Shown here: positions 47,998 to 58,093 of the stretch, one piece after another | How the letters are laid out: each line of letters opens with the position of its first letter | Numbering within the stretch: the first letter of the stretch is position 1 | NCBI RefSeq assembly: GCF_021130785.1 | Contig: NC_060214.1 | Span: forward strand, 108,827,001 to 108,891,000 | Length of the DNA: 64,000 nt | Source of the DNA: Homalodisca vitripennis | Taxonomy: Eukaryota; Arthropoda; Insecta; Hemiptera; Cicadellidae | Direction: 5' to 3' | Notes under the pieces: generated by a model | What the model was told of the DNA's origin: nothing | Databases searched by the model: none | The model's input: only the letters and a program-made list of their open reading frames with translations | Translations under genes and position numbers: made by a program

Positions 47998-49614
47998 CTT
48001 TTAAGTTTTGCAGCAGTGTTATAAGCTCTTCCACAGACTTTACACAAAAAGCTCCCCTTGGACCTTTGGAATGTGTGGAATACTCCTTCACTTTGATCAT
48101 CAATATCCGGATCATCTGGTTCTTCAAAGTCATCATCTTTTTCTTCTTTTATTCCTTTGCAGTCGTCTATGTGTATTCTTAAAGACCGCAAATCATCAAA
48201 TGGAATGTCGCACTTATGGCACTTGAGGACTTCATCAAAATCGTCATTATGGTTTCTCATGTGACAAAGTAATGCTTTCTCTCTAGTAAATTTGAAATCG
48301 CATCTAGGAAAGGGACAAGCATGCATCTTTTTCCTTTCTTCATCACCACTATCTAAATGGTCATTCTTTGTGCTAGTGTTTAAATCATCATCTACCATGA
48401 CATCTTCAGAGTCATCATCTACATTATCGTCACTATGACTCTCTCCCTGTTCATTAATACCCGAACTAGTATCAGTTACCAAACTTTTGCTTCTACTGTT
48501 TTTTCTAAAACGTACAGGTAATGAGGTTCGAACACCTCTTGGTGTTTTTATAACGGATCCTGCTGGATCATCAGATTTCCTCTTTATAGAGTATCTTTTT
48601 GCGGTTGTTGTTACTGGTTTATGAACTTCTTCAGAATTTTGAGGCATATCGGTTTTTATTTTCCTTGGTCTACCTCTTTTCCGTGGAATTTCATTCACAG
48701 TTACTGACTGTTTTGCTAAAAACTGAGGTGGCAGACTATTTTTCTTGATTGAGGTTTCCAGTTCATCTTCAGCAAAAGGACATATTGCTAAATGGAACTG
48801 CATTTTATAAATATCAACAAACTCATCATCACAGTGCTTGCATTTAAATCCCTTGGTTACATCACCATGAGTTTTGATGTGTTCCAGAAGTACTGAGTCT
48901 GAGACGAAATGATCCCCGCAAACATGACAAGAAAATGGTTTATAGTTGACTCCATTTTCTGAAATTTGAGTTGAAAGCGGAGAACTGCTGAGTGCAGTGT
49001 TTGTTTTATTCTTTGTAGGGCTTGACATTACTTCTGCTGAAGATTTACCAGCTCTGACTGAGGAACGTTTAAGTGTCTTAGTATTTGGTGAAACTTCATT
49101 ATCGAGATTTACTGTAGAGTCATCACTTCCTGATGATTCTGACTGGATCTTTTGTTTCTTTTTTGGGCTAATCCCTAATTCGCTATTTTCTTTCTCTTTA
49201 TTTGTTGTGTTACTTGCTATCAGAGGATACTTTCTTGGTCTTCCTCTTTTAGAAACTCGATTTTCAATGTTGTAAGGAGTTTTCAAACCATTTATGCGTT
49301 TCCTATTGATAAGCGAGGTTCGTTTCTTTCTTGGTAATTTATGATTTTTCTCATGGTTCAACAAACTGGAGTGGCGCAAAAACCTTTGTGGACATATAGT
49401 ACAACGGTATTCACAAGTTTCACATTTCCTATTGCTATAACTTTCCTTGCTCTCTTCTGTGATAGATAGTATTTTATTACAATATCTACATTTCACCGAT
49501 TCTTCTGATTCTGTAACATGTTTTTTTTGGTGCAGTATAAGTTTCTCTTTGTTTAAAAAAAACAAGCTGCATTGGTCACATTTAAATTTTTCTACAGGTT
49601 TCTCTTTCTCGGTC
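47998..49614 (-). CDS. Exon 2: common C2H2 zinc-finger and AT-hook region
   Basis: A 1617-nt symmetric exon (539 codons) between a TTGCAG acceptor and a GTAAGA donor. Numbering from exon 1, fingers lie near residues 36-56, 93-115, 253-274, 280-302 (C2HC), 455-479 (C-x4-C spacing) and 487-509 (C2HC). Two AT-hooks with an RGRPRK core sit near 147-152 and 337-342 for minor-groove binding. Long Ser/Lys-rich and Asp/Glu-rich linkers separate them, including acidic runs around 418-435 and 515-530. The exon ends inside a finger: CKVCGRAYNTAAKLK supplies both cysteines and the spacer, and the histidines must come from the next exon. This is a large, low-TGERP, insect-type finger protein. The function, nuclear DNA or chromatin binding, is inferred from domains. 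Reading the frame past the donor meets an immediate TAA, so splicing is required. Confidence 0.85.
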
Positions 49615-50711
49615 CTGCAACAATAATCACAAATATTTATTACAAAACAATATATTATAAATTATACACTTTTTCATAATTTGTTTGATTGATAATTTGA
49701 TTATGTGTAGTTAAAATGAGCTGCCACAACGAATTTCATTAATTTATCGCAGTAAACAAATTAAACATGGATTATTTAAAGCTTTTGTTTTTCAAGAATT
49801 AAAAATTGATTTAGTATTACTAGTAAAAGCCAAACTAAATAGGGTTAAAATTACATAAAAACTCTGAAATAAAAGAAGTATAAACGTATAAAGTATAATA
49901 CTAAAAATAACTCAAGTTCGTTCATATTAACTAAACAATTTTCATATTTTGAAGTAAAAAGCATAAGAACTCTGCAAAAAGTATTCTATAACTAATATGA
50001 AGTCAATTCTTGTTGTTGAATGTCTATTTTTAGTCTCGAATGGATTAAAAATAGCAGGTTCTATTGAGGGTAAATTGAAAAGTGGCAATCAACAATAAAA
50101 TACTATCTCCCCAATCTGCTGGATATTGGACAAGAATTACCTGTACCGCCCAATTAAAAAAAATAAATAAATTACTGGAAAACCGATAAGTATAATATAG
50201 TAGTTACAAAAATCTTGGTACTCGTTCAATGTAATATTTAGTAAAATACACGCAAAAGCTCTGCTCTCTGTTGAAATCGCATCTTTCCAGTGTCATTCTC
50301 TCAAACGAGCCTAGATTTAAAATGTAGCCTATGTGTTTGTAGGACACTGTTTGCAAATATATCCCTTATATTTAAATTCTTCACAAATGGTTAATAAATA
50401 TATCCATAAAATCAGAGCAAAATTATACCAATTTAAAAAGTGTAAAACTAAACCTGAATTTGTCAGTCAATTTACAAAAATTTAAACAAAAATCTCAACA
50501 GATGTTAAAGTGACCTCAAGTCAAAGACAGCGAATGACTATTTTTAAGGAAAATTGTTTTGTGCGTTGTGAACACAACTTACTATTCTTATTTATCAGTA
50601 TGTCTTTTCTGGCATTTAACAACTAAAAATTTATTTGCTCCAAATGTAATATCATACACTGAGAATAATAATCAATTCTTTGTTTGAAGGTTATTTTTGA
50701 CGATGGAAGGA
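49615..50711. other. Intron 1, exon 2-proximal part
   Basis: No additional exon or repeat recognised. Confidence 0.4.
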
Positions 50712-50780
50712 TTGTGAAGGAAACAGGATTTTTCCGGACATTTGCCATCGTTCAGTGAAACAATAAATCAGTAACACTAC

Positions 50781-50813
50781 GTTTCGAGATCTGCAATCTG
50801 ATCTCTTCTTCAG
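50781..50813 (-). ncRNA. Hammerhead-like core, left arm
   Basis: Minus strand: CTGAAGA, stem GAGATC/GATCTC with 8-base loop, GAAAC. Mirror of the core in the right arm. Confidence 0.4.
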
Positions 50814-51153
50814 GTAAGGAACTAACCTAATACATAATATTACAAACTAGGTTAAAATAAACAAATCTTACCAAAGCGTTGTGGCACGCCTAAGTCAGGA
50901 ATCACAACCTACATGTTGTTTCTCAACTTCACTAACTCTATAAACATGCACTTAATAAAAAACTATACAAAACACTAATCATTAAAACAGAACTACGGAA
51001 TACAGGTCACAATACGTCTTCATTCGTCTACTAACCACCTACGACTGACAACATGTAGGTTGTGATTCCTGACTTAGGCGTGCCACAACGCTTTGGTAAG
51101 ATTTGTTTATTTTAACCTAGTTTGTAATATTATGTATTAGGTTAGTTCCTTAC

Positions 51154-51186
51154 CTGAAGAAGAGATCAGATTGCAGATCTCGAAAC
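51154..51186 (+). ncRNA. Hammerhead-like core, right arm
   Basis: CTGAAGA matches the CUGANGA box; GAGATC and GATCTC form a perfect 6-bp stem II around AGATTGCA; GAAAC follows directly. Downstream GTA and TAC could form a short stem III, but a canonical UH cleavage site is not clear, so activity is doubtful. Confidence 0.4.
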
Positions 51187-51488
51187 GTAGTGTTACTGAT
51201 TTATTGTTTCACTGAACGATGGCAAATGTCCGGAAAAATCCTGTTTCCTTCATACACTGAGAGTTAACTCCTGATAACACAAAAGTACCTTCAGATATTT
51301 CAACTGTGTACTAGTAGATATCGTCTAAATACGGATAATATTACCAGCAAACGCATGCATTTTACACCCTATTCACCATGTCTACTATGTGTAAATGCCA
51401 TGACGACACTAAAAGGATTTAATTGGTCCTCCCTATTTGTAACCATGTGAGTTTTAAGAGATCAGTGAATGTTTTTTTTTTTCTTCTT

Positions 51489-51721
51489 AGGACAAGAAGC
51501 TTAGAAATTGCACCTATACTAATCCTATAAAAACCTTTGTGCTGCTTCAGGAGTAACAGGATATTTTGGATGGGTAAGGTTGCGGGTAGAGGCCGCCTCC
51601 TATCGAGATAGATGAGGAAGAATTCAGGGCACTAATCTCAATGTCTCCTGTCCCGTCAAAGAAGGGGGAGGCCAGCTCTAAGCCAACTTCTGCAGTAAAA
51701 CCAGGCAGGGGGTGGGGCACA
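51489..51721 (+). repeat. Dispersed repeat, copy 2 (left part)
   Basis: Same family as 478-660, extending further into a G-rich segment. It stops at the TA target of the mariner element, and non-coding sequence of similar character resumes after it at 53069, so the mariner probably inserted into this repeat. Confidence 0.65.
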
Positions 51722-51723
51722 TA

Positions 51724-53066
51724 CGAGGTGTGTTCAAAAAGTATCGCGAATTTTGAATTTTCACGGGTTACGTGTATTCGAATTTAGATTTTGTTGTGGC
51801 GTTATGTTGGTACATATGTCTCTCACTTATGTTGACAATTTTGGCCATTTTGTATGTTCAGTTAATTGTTGACAGCTGCTTTGCTTGCACGTGTTTTGGT
51901 TCGTCTTTGATTTTTACCTATTCAAAAAAATGGAACAAAGAACCTGTATCAAATTTTGTGTGAAAAACTAAATTAAGTGCGCGGATGCATTCCGAATGTT
52001 GACTGTGGCATACGGAGAAGCTACTTTGGACAAAAGCAACGTTTATCGGTGGTACAAAATGTTTTCAGAAGGCCGAGAAGATGTGAACGACAAAGAGCGT
52101 GCCGGACGCCCGAGCACTTCAACAACAGACGAAAAAATTAATGAAATGAAGAAAATGGTATTGGCCAATCGTCGAATCACAGTTAGAGAAATTGCCGAGG
52201 ACCTAGGCATATTGATTGGCTCGTGCCATTAGATTTTAATCGATAATTTGGGCTTGAGACAGGTCGCCACAAAATTCGTACCAAAATTGCTCAATTTCGA
52301 ACAAAAACAGCATCGCATGAACATTGCTAATGAGATGTTGGAATCTGTCCGCGACGACCCGAATTTGCTCCAAAGGGTCATAACTGGTGACGAACCGTGG
52401 GTTTATGGTTATGACGTGGAAACCAAAGCTCAATCATCTCAATGGAAGCTGCCGCACGAACCAAGACCGAAAAAAGCACGTCAAGTTCGGTCGAATGTGA
52501 AAGTTTTGCTTACAGTTTTCTTCGATTACAGGGGCGTGGTGCATCATGAGTTCTTGCCACAAGGTAGAATGGTGAATAAGGAATATTACCTGCAAGTTAT
52601 GCGCAATTTGCACAAAGCAATCCGCCAGAAACGCCCGCCCGAATTTGTGGAAAAACAAAAATTGGCTTTTGCACCACGATAACACCCCTGCTCACACATC
52701 ACTGCTTGTACGAGACTTCTTGGCCAAAAACAACACACTAATGACACCGCAGCCACCGTATTCCCCAGATCTGAAAAACATTTCCCCAGATTCCCCTGTG
52801 ACTTTTTCTTGTTCCTGAAACTGAAGAGGCCCATGAAAGGACGACGCAACGCCACGATTGACGAGATAGAGACGGCATCGAAGGAGGAGCTGAACAAGAT
52901 ACAAAAAAATGATTTTTTGAAGTGCTTCGAAGTTTGGAAAAAACGTTGGCACAAGTGCGTAATATCCCAGAGGGATTACATTGAAGGGGACAAAATAGAT
53001 ATTCACGAATAAATAAATGATTTTTGAAAATACACAAAATTCACGATACTTTTTGAACACACCTCG
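51724..53066 (+). mobile_element. Mariner element, full length but defective
   Basis: Inverted ends CGAGGTGTGTTCAAAAAGTA on both sides, flanked by TA; 1343 bp, a usual mariner size. It encloses a broken transposase gene on the plus strand. The near-identical ends indicate a fairly young insertion, in intron 1 of the zinc-finger gene. Confidence 0.9.
51930..53012 (+). pseudogene. Mariner transposase pseudogene
   Basis: Starts MEQRTCIKFCVKN, then an in-frame TAA (51969), the helix-turn-helix region VYRWYKMFSEGREDV and REIAEDLGILIGSC, and a TAG (52230). The frame resumes through VITGDEPWVYGYD (first catalytic Asp). A frameshift near 52670 leads to WLLHHDNTPAHTS (second Asp), and an insertion after PPYSPDL disrupts the segment before CDFFLFLKLKRPMKGRR (third Asp region). 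The C-terminus runs to IDIHE and stop. The D,D34D mariner layout is clear; at least two stops and two indels inactivate it. Confidence 0.9.
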
Positions 53067-53068
53067 TA

Positions 53069-53639
53069 CTTATTTTGAGGCTAGCAAGAACCTTTGACAC
53101 TCAGGGAACGAACCCCACCAACAGTCATCTCCTGCAGTAGACTAGACCTAACGAATTAACCTTGCACCCCAGAATCTCAACATTTGCGGTTAGTGATGTT
53201 CTGCTCCTGGTCATCCATAAGGTTGCCCAGATTTAAGTGACACATCGGATTTTGCTGTGCCCAGTGTAGGTTCTACTGGAAGGTATAAACCAGCCAGAAG
53301 TGATCCCTGCTGGGAATCAGTGAATGTTTACACTATCACAATCATGAAAACAAGTGCTTACATACGTGCCAGGTTTCAAGGCGCTCATGTCCAATGGCTG
53401 GATAAAAACCTCAGAAAAACGGGTAGTTGTGAGTATTTTGATTCTTCCTCTAAGCAACTATGTCAGTATCAAAGCAATCAATGAATATTTATGAAATCAT
53501 GGCACAAAGCAAGTGACTGTGTACGTGGTGAATTCTGGAATACTTAAGGATATCTTCCTCTGCCTCCTATCTTCTGTTGAATAGCAGTATAAAAAAATAC
53601 AAGAAAATCCAAAACGACAGGCTTCTTCTTCTTCTATGG
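53069..53639. other. Non-coding, probable continuation of the dispersed repeat
   Basis: GC-richer segment beginning ACTTATTTTGAGGCTAGCAA with no coding potential; probably the right-hand part of the repeat split by the mariner. Confidence 0.4.
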
Positions 53640-54703
53640 GGCGGCCTACTGCCCTGCACTTAAGCCTCAAGGGCCTTTTGCACACTCCGGAAGCACACCA
53701 TGAGGCCTATCAGTCTATGATTCCAGCAGTTCCACATACCGCCGAAAACAACCTACCAGGTCCTCCTGGGGAAATTCACCACCCTTGTCCAAACTACCAA
53801 AGATGGCATACCGCTCCCTTGCTATTGAAGGTCAATCTAAGAGCAAGTGTTCGGCAGTTTCATCCTGCTCATCACACATTCTACAGAGCGGATGCTTCTG
53901 AAGGATGCCGACTCTGTGAAGATGCTTCCTCAGGTGACCATGTCCCATGATCAGACCTATAACCCGAGGAGACATTGATCTATTTAGTTAGAGAAGGTCC
54001 GACGCCACTCTGGAGGAAGGCGACTGCAACCCGGATGCAACCTCCACCTTCTCTCATGTTCAGTGCGAACCCATTTCAAGACAGTCCAAACACACACTCA
54101 TTCACACCTTGGAACACCGCAGAACGGTTGAGGGCCCGTCATAATTGACGCTGAACCCCCGGTTGGCCAGGGCATTCCAGCTCTTTCATTCCCAGGGATT
54201 TCTCCCATGACCAGGAACCCAACAAATAGTAACATTGTTGATTCTGGCAAGGGAAGAAACAACTTGATAGCAATCCCAGACAAGTTTGGATTTGAACTCA
54301 CAAGAGTTCAGCGCCGTCTGCTGCATGACTATCCGTGGAAATGTTGATCGTCTTGCTTCTATATTGCAGACAAAGATTCTCACGAGCATGTGCGTCTGCA
54401 TTGAATTAAAGACCATTTCCCTCTGTCGATGACCCTTTCTAGATGAGGTCCACAGTTTAGAATCCTATCTAGGATCACGCCCAGGTACTTGACCTCAGAC
54501 TTCAGCTCAATGGAGGAGCCTCTGAATAGAAATAGCCCATTGCCCTCCATCTGTCCCCTCCTGGTAAGGACAACCACCGCAGCCTTGGTGGGGTTGATAG
54601 TGGGGCCCACCTCATCACACCAATAAATTACAGCTAGGTTAAACTGGTTCCTAGGGTTTGCAGCCATGTAAGTTTTAATGCGATTGATGAAAATGTACGT
54701 CAC
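53640..54703 (-). pseudogene. Non-LTR retrotransposon 3' part with RNase H domain
   Basis: Minus strand in order: reverse transcriptase thumb (INPTKAAVVVLTRR, VKYLGVILDRIL, HLERVIDRG), RNase H remnants (ALNSCEFKSKLVWDCYQVV, NNVTICWVPGH followed in another frame by GEIPGNERA), and a zinc-knuckle-like tail (LCRMCDEQDETAEHLLLDC). It ends GCCGCCCCATAGAAGAAGAA. An RNase H after the reverse transcriptase places it in the I/R1/LOA-type LINE groups. Frames are broken repeatedly. Confidence 0.8.
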
Positions 54704-55334
54704 AAGTCACAATATCAAATACACCAGATAGCCGGCGATAACAGTTGGACATACCATTCTCGCAGATCACCACCTACGTGATATAAGTAGGTATAGATAG
54801 ATTATCATATATTGTGACTAGCAGCACCAAAGTTAAAGATAACCTTTATGAGTGCTCATGTAATTTGAGCTTGAATTTGGATGTTTTTCTTCCTTTCACC
54901 AGATGTGCAGAGTGGCACCAAGCCGATGGCCAGCAGCATTTCCGATCAGTAATTTCCCTACCTTAGAACACGTGCCAGATCATCCTACTGTTCTGACATC
55001 TTATCACTTTTTATAACTATAATATGTATATGTAGTTTATACCTACTTATATAACCTAAATAACAAATAGTAGTTAGGAACAGAGTGGTGTCCTCCTCGA
55101 CAACATTGCTTCCTTTTGGAAAGCAGAAACAAGAACTAGTAATAACATTTAATTTTCAAAGTCAGTCAAATAAGATCTGTTTTTCTTATAATGTACTTTT
55201 GTTAGGTCTCCAGTAAGAAAAACTCTATGAAAAATAGTGGCCTTCACTTAATACCAAACTTTTTTGAACACTAACCAGGCTAGACCGTGTTCAAACAATT
55301 CATATAGCATTGATGACAGTAAGCCTACTATGGC
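54704..55334. other. Non-coding intronic stretch
   Basis: No exon or transposon end recognised. Confidence 0.4.
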
Positions 55335-55582
55335 TAAGGCTGTGGTTTCCTAGACGCGTAGTAGATGCACTGTGTATGCGTATCTAAGACGCAGAACACT
55401 TGTCTTATGGGGTTTCGTATAAGCGGTTTCCCAGGCAACGTATCAAGTGCGTGCGCACCAAATGCGCGCGCATCAATAGCGTATTTGGCTTACGCTATTG
55501 AGATACACTGCATAACAGACATGCCTGTGCAATATCAAAATTAGAATTGGAGGGAAATGTCGCCGAGAAGGTAAAATTCTCA

Positions 55583-55989
55583 AACAATGACGACGATGAG
55601 TTGACTGAATTGGTCTCTTCTAACGAAATATTATGGAAGTTTCAATCAATCAATCAAATCTTTATTGCAAAGACATGGTTTTACATGTATAGCAAACACC
55701 AGTTTTTTTATAACTAAAATATTTTCATATGCACTACATAAAATCCCACTCAAGACATACAATTCAGCATTAATTCATTTTCCATGCACTCGCCAATTTC
55801 CCACCTCCACCAACGTAGACAATTTTCTGATTGGGTGGTCTCCCAGTTACATGCCAAAAACCCGTTGACATCATAAAACGCTTGTGATGCCAAAAAGCGC
55901 TATAAACGAGTTTTGTCATCCTGACTATAAAAGTAATATAAAGAAGGACGTCATATGGAAGAAAAAAGGAGTTTCGCTGAATAAATCAG
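55583..55989 (+). pseudogene. MADF-domain protein fragment of the Harbinger element
   Basis: The left piece reads ELTELVSSNEILWK, the start of a MADF domain. After an inserted segment it resumes CHPDYKSNIKKDVIWKKKGV and SLNKS, then a perfect GTAAGT donor. MADF/Myb-like proteins are the usual DNA-binding partner of PIF/Harbinger transposase. The first exon only is left. Confidence 0.6.
55640..55913 (-). mobile_element. Small insertion within the MADF fragment (probable LINE 3' end)
   Basis: Begins with a CAATCAATCAATC run followed by TTTATTGCAAAGAC; read on the minus strand this is an AATAAA followed by a GATT-repeat tail, the usual look of a truncated non-LTR 3' end. Exact right boundary not resolved. 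Confidence 0.4.
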
Positions 55990-56044
55990 GTAAGTTGTTC
56001 ATATAATTATATTTTTTACATTGTAAATTGACATGTTTGCTACT

Positions 56045-56112
56045 ATAACTAAAACATCCATGAGGGCAATTAATAAATTGTAAGCACCTTCACTGTCTCT
56101 TCTTTTGAACAT
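56045..56112 (-). pseudogene. PIF-type transposase N-terminal fragment
   Basis: Minus-strand frame MFKRRDSEGAYNLLIALMD resembles the R-x-GAY-x-L-x-EL block that precedes the DDE domain in PIF transposases. Everything downstream is missing. Confidence 0.5.
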
Positions 56113-56346
56113 CTCACTGCGCACTGTTTACGCTTTTTCGAAGCTTGTAATGCCACAATATCCATGTCATGATCTAAATCAATTTATAGCATTAGTGCAG
56201 CAGCTAGCAATTTCTTTGTACGAGAAGTCATGTTACGCACAACCATGTGTATTCTACGCAGTCTAGGAAACCACTGGACGGCGGCTGCGTTTTCGACCGA
56301 GGTACAAGCCACAGCGCATCTATTACGCGTCTAGGAAACCACAGCC

Positions 56347-56764
56347 TTAACATTAACACTCTAAGTGCTTAAAGTTGAACAGTGCCACCATGAATAGTTA
56401 ATCAATCAATTGACTTTCATGCTGTAGATTTTTTTAATGCCCCCTGAACACATTCAGAAACGTGCAATATCAATGTGTTTAATATCAAATCACAGCAACA
56501 ACGTAGCATAGTTACAGTACAGCTAACCTGTTAAATCAGCAGTGATTTGTTTATTTTTAATTTCGTTTAGCTAGTGTTTTGTGGAAAAATTTCCAATAAT
56601 TTACGTAAAAGTGGTATTAAAGAGTTATAGGCTATAAGACAATGTTACTAATGTGGAGAATTTAGGTTGGGATATTGATGCATGGACATTCCAATTTTTA
56701 GTATGACTTTTCAGGCATTTTTTATAGCCTATGAAAACATACTACGTTTTAGTGTTGTACCTTT
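56347..56764. other. Non-coding intronic stretch
   Basis: Nothing recognised between the two elements. Confidence 0.4.
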
Positions 56765-56772
56765 CTTGTGTG

Positions 56773-57351
56773 GGGTAGGGTACGATAAGCGGACCCGGTT
56801 TTTTATATACCGAAATTGGCAAATGATATTACTTAATCATAACCATCGATATAATCAATCGATACTGATTAATTATTTTGAACAATTAACTTAAATAATC
56901 TACATTAACAGCTCTAAACACTTTCAAATAATACTCGTAATACAATATTTCAATTATTTATAAGTAACATTTGATTATAAAAAATTACAGTCAATTTTAG
57001 AAAACTAAACGACATTGCTTTGAAAGATGATAAGACAATGTTTTTTGTGACTTCAACATGTTGGACTCGTACCGAAAAACCCATTATGTGAAATTTGTGA
57101 GAAAGAAACAACACTGTAACTGTGAGAGGAGCAAATATGGTCGTTTTCAGTTTTCCTAATTTTGGTTATAATAATTTGTTTGATCACTGTAAATATTACA
57201 TTCATATTTTAATTTAAAACATATTATTGTTATTGAGGACTATAGATACTTTTATATCGATTGATAGTCTAGGATTTGAAATGCGAATATTAGGTATCGA
57301 TGATTACATTCTTCGATATAAAAAACCGGGTCCGCTTATCGTACCCTACCC
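56773..57351. mobile_element. 579-bp DNA element with 8-bp target duplication
   Basis: Terminal inverted repeats GGGTAGGGTACGATAAGCGG (about 35 bp, near perfect) are bounded by perfect direct repeats CTTGTGTG at 56765-56772 and 57352-57359. An 8-bp duplication fits hAT, P or Merlin-type elements; the ends do not match a family I can name. No transposase inside, so non-autonomous. Confidence 0.85.
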
Positions 57352-57359
57352 CTTGTGTG

Positions 57360-58093
57360 TAGCCAAATAAGGCTAAAGTATAATATGAGGCACCACCACA
57401 ATAGAATCATATTTATGATTATCTTAACTATAGAAACAAAAATGTTGACACGAATTACATTATATAAAAACTATCTGTTGTGTATGTATTTTTTTATTTA
57501 TTTATTACTAAGATAAGAGATAAGATGGTAAGAGTATTAAAAACAAACTTTTTTGTTCAAATACAGTAGCCTATCATAGGCTATGTTTTGTGCGTTTTGA
57601 TAGTGGTGATGCACAAAAAATTAAGTTGGGCTAAATGTTTTGCCTAAATATACACTAATAGAACATAATTTTGTAAAACTTGTAATGCATAATTGGCTAG
57701 TACTTACTTTATATAAAATTGAGTTTTTACATTTTTTCCAAACACTTACAAATCCTTTCAAATCAGTGAAACATCCCTGGCAAATACATAGTGTTAATAT
57801 TACTAATCTCAAGACCAAAATACAATGCTTCATGTTTCGTCCAAATGAAAGTCTAAGCTAGCCTAAGGCAAACAATAGGCTAATTTATAATATACACAAA
57901 TTCAAATAACTCCTATTACAAATAATTATCACACTTTGAAAAATATGTGTAATAGATGATCATAAAATGGTAAGCTACAATGCTGATTATTTACAGACAC
58001 ATTCCAAACGACTTTCTTAGGATTAGAGTACATACGTAATGATGTTGCAGAGTAGCCTACGTAAAGCGGCTAATGTTAAGTTAGATTACTTAC
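57360..58093. other. Intron 1, exon 1-proximal part
   Basis: No extra exon or repeat recognised. Confidence 0.4.

Larger units (their letters stand above)
50715..51252. mobile_element. 538-bp fold-back element with hammerhead-like cores in both arms
   Basis: Arms of about 200 bp (50715-50919 and 51056-51252) are almost perfect reverse complements, with outer ends TGAAGGAAACAGGATTTTTC and inner ends ACAACCTACATGTTGT. The centre is about 136 bp. Each arm contains CTTCAGGTAAGGAAC or its complement and a hammerhead-like core. It is related to 36911-37020, 63541-63706 and more distantly 26139-26545. No coding potential. Confidence 0.85.
55338..56346. mobile_element. PIF/Harbinger deletion derivative
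   Basis: Terminal inverted repeats GGCTGTGGTTTCCTAGACGC (about 33 bp, one mismatch) with TAA or TTA outside each end, the TWA target of PIF/Harbinger. Inside, near the left end on the plus strand, is a MADF-like segment; near the right end on the minus strand is the start of a PIF-type transposase. These are the two proteins an autonomous element encodes, both cut short, so it is an internal-deletion derivative. A second insertion splits the MADF part. Confidence 0.75.
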
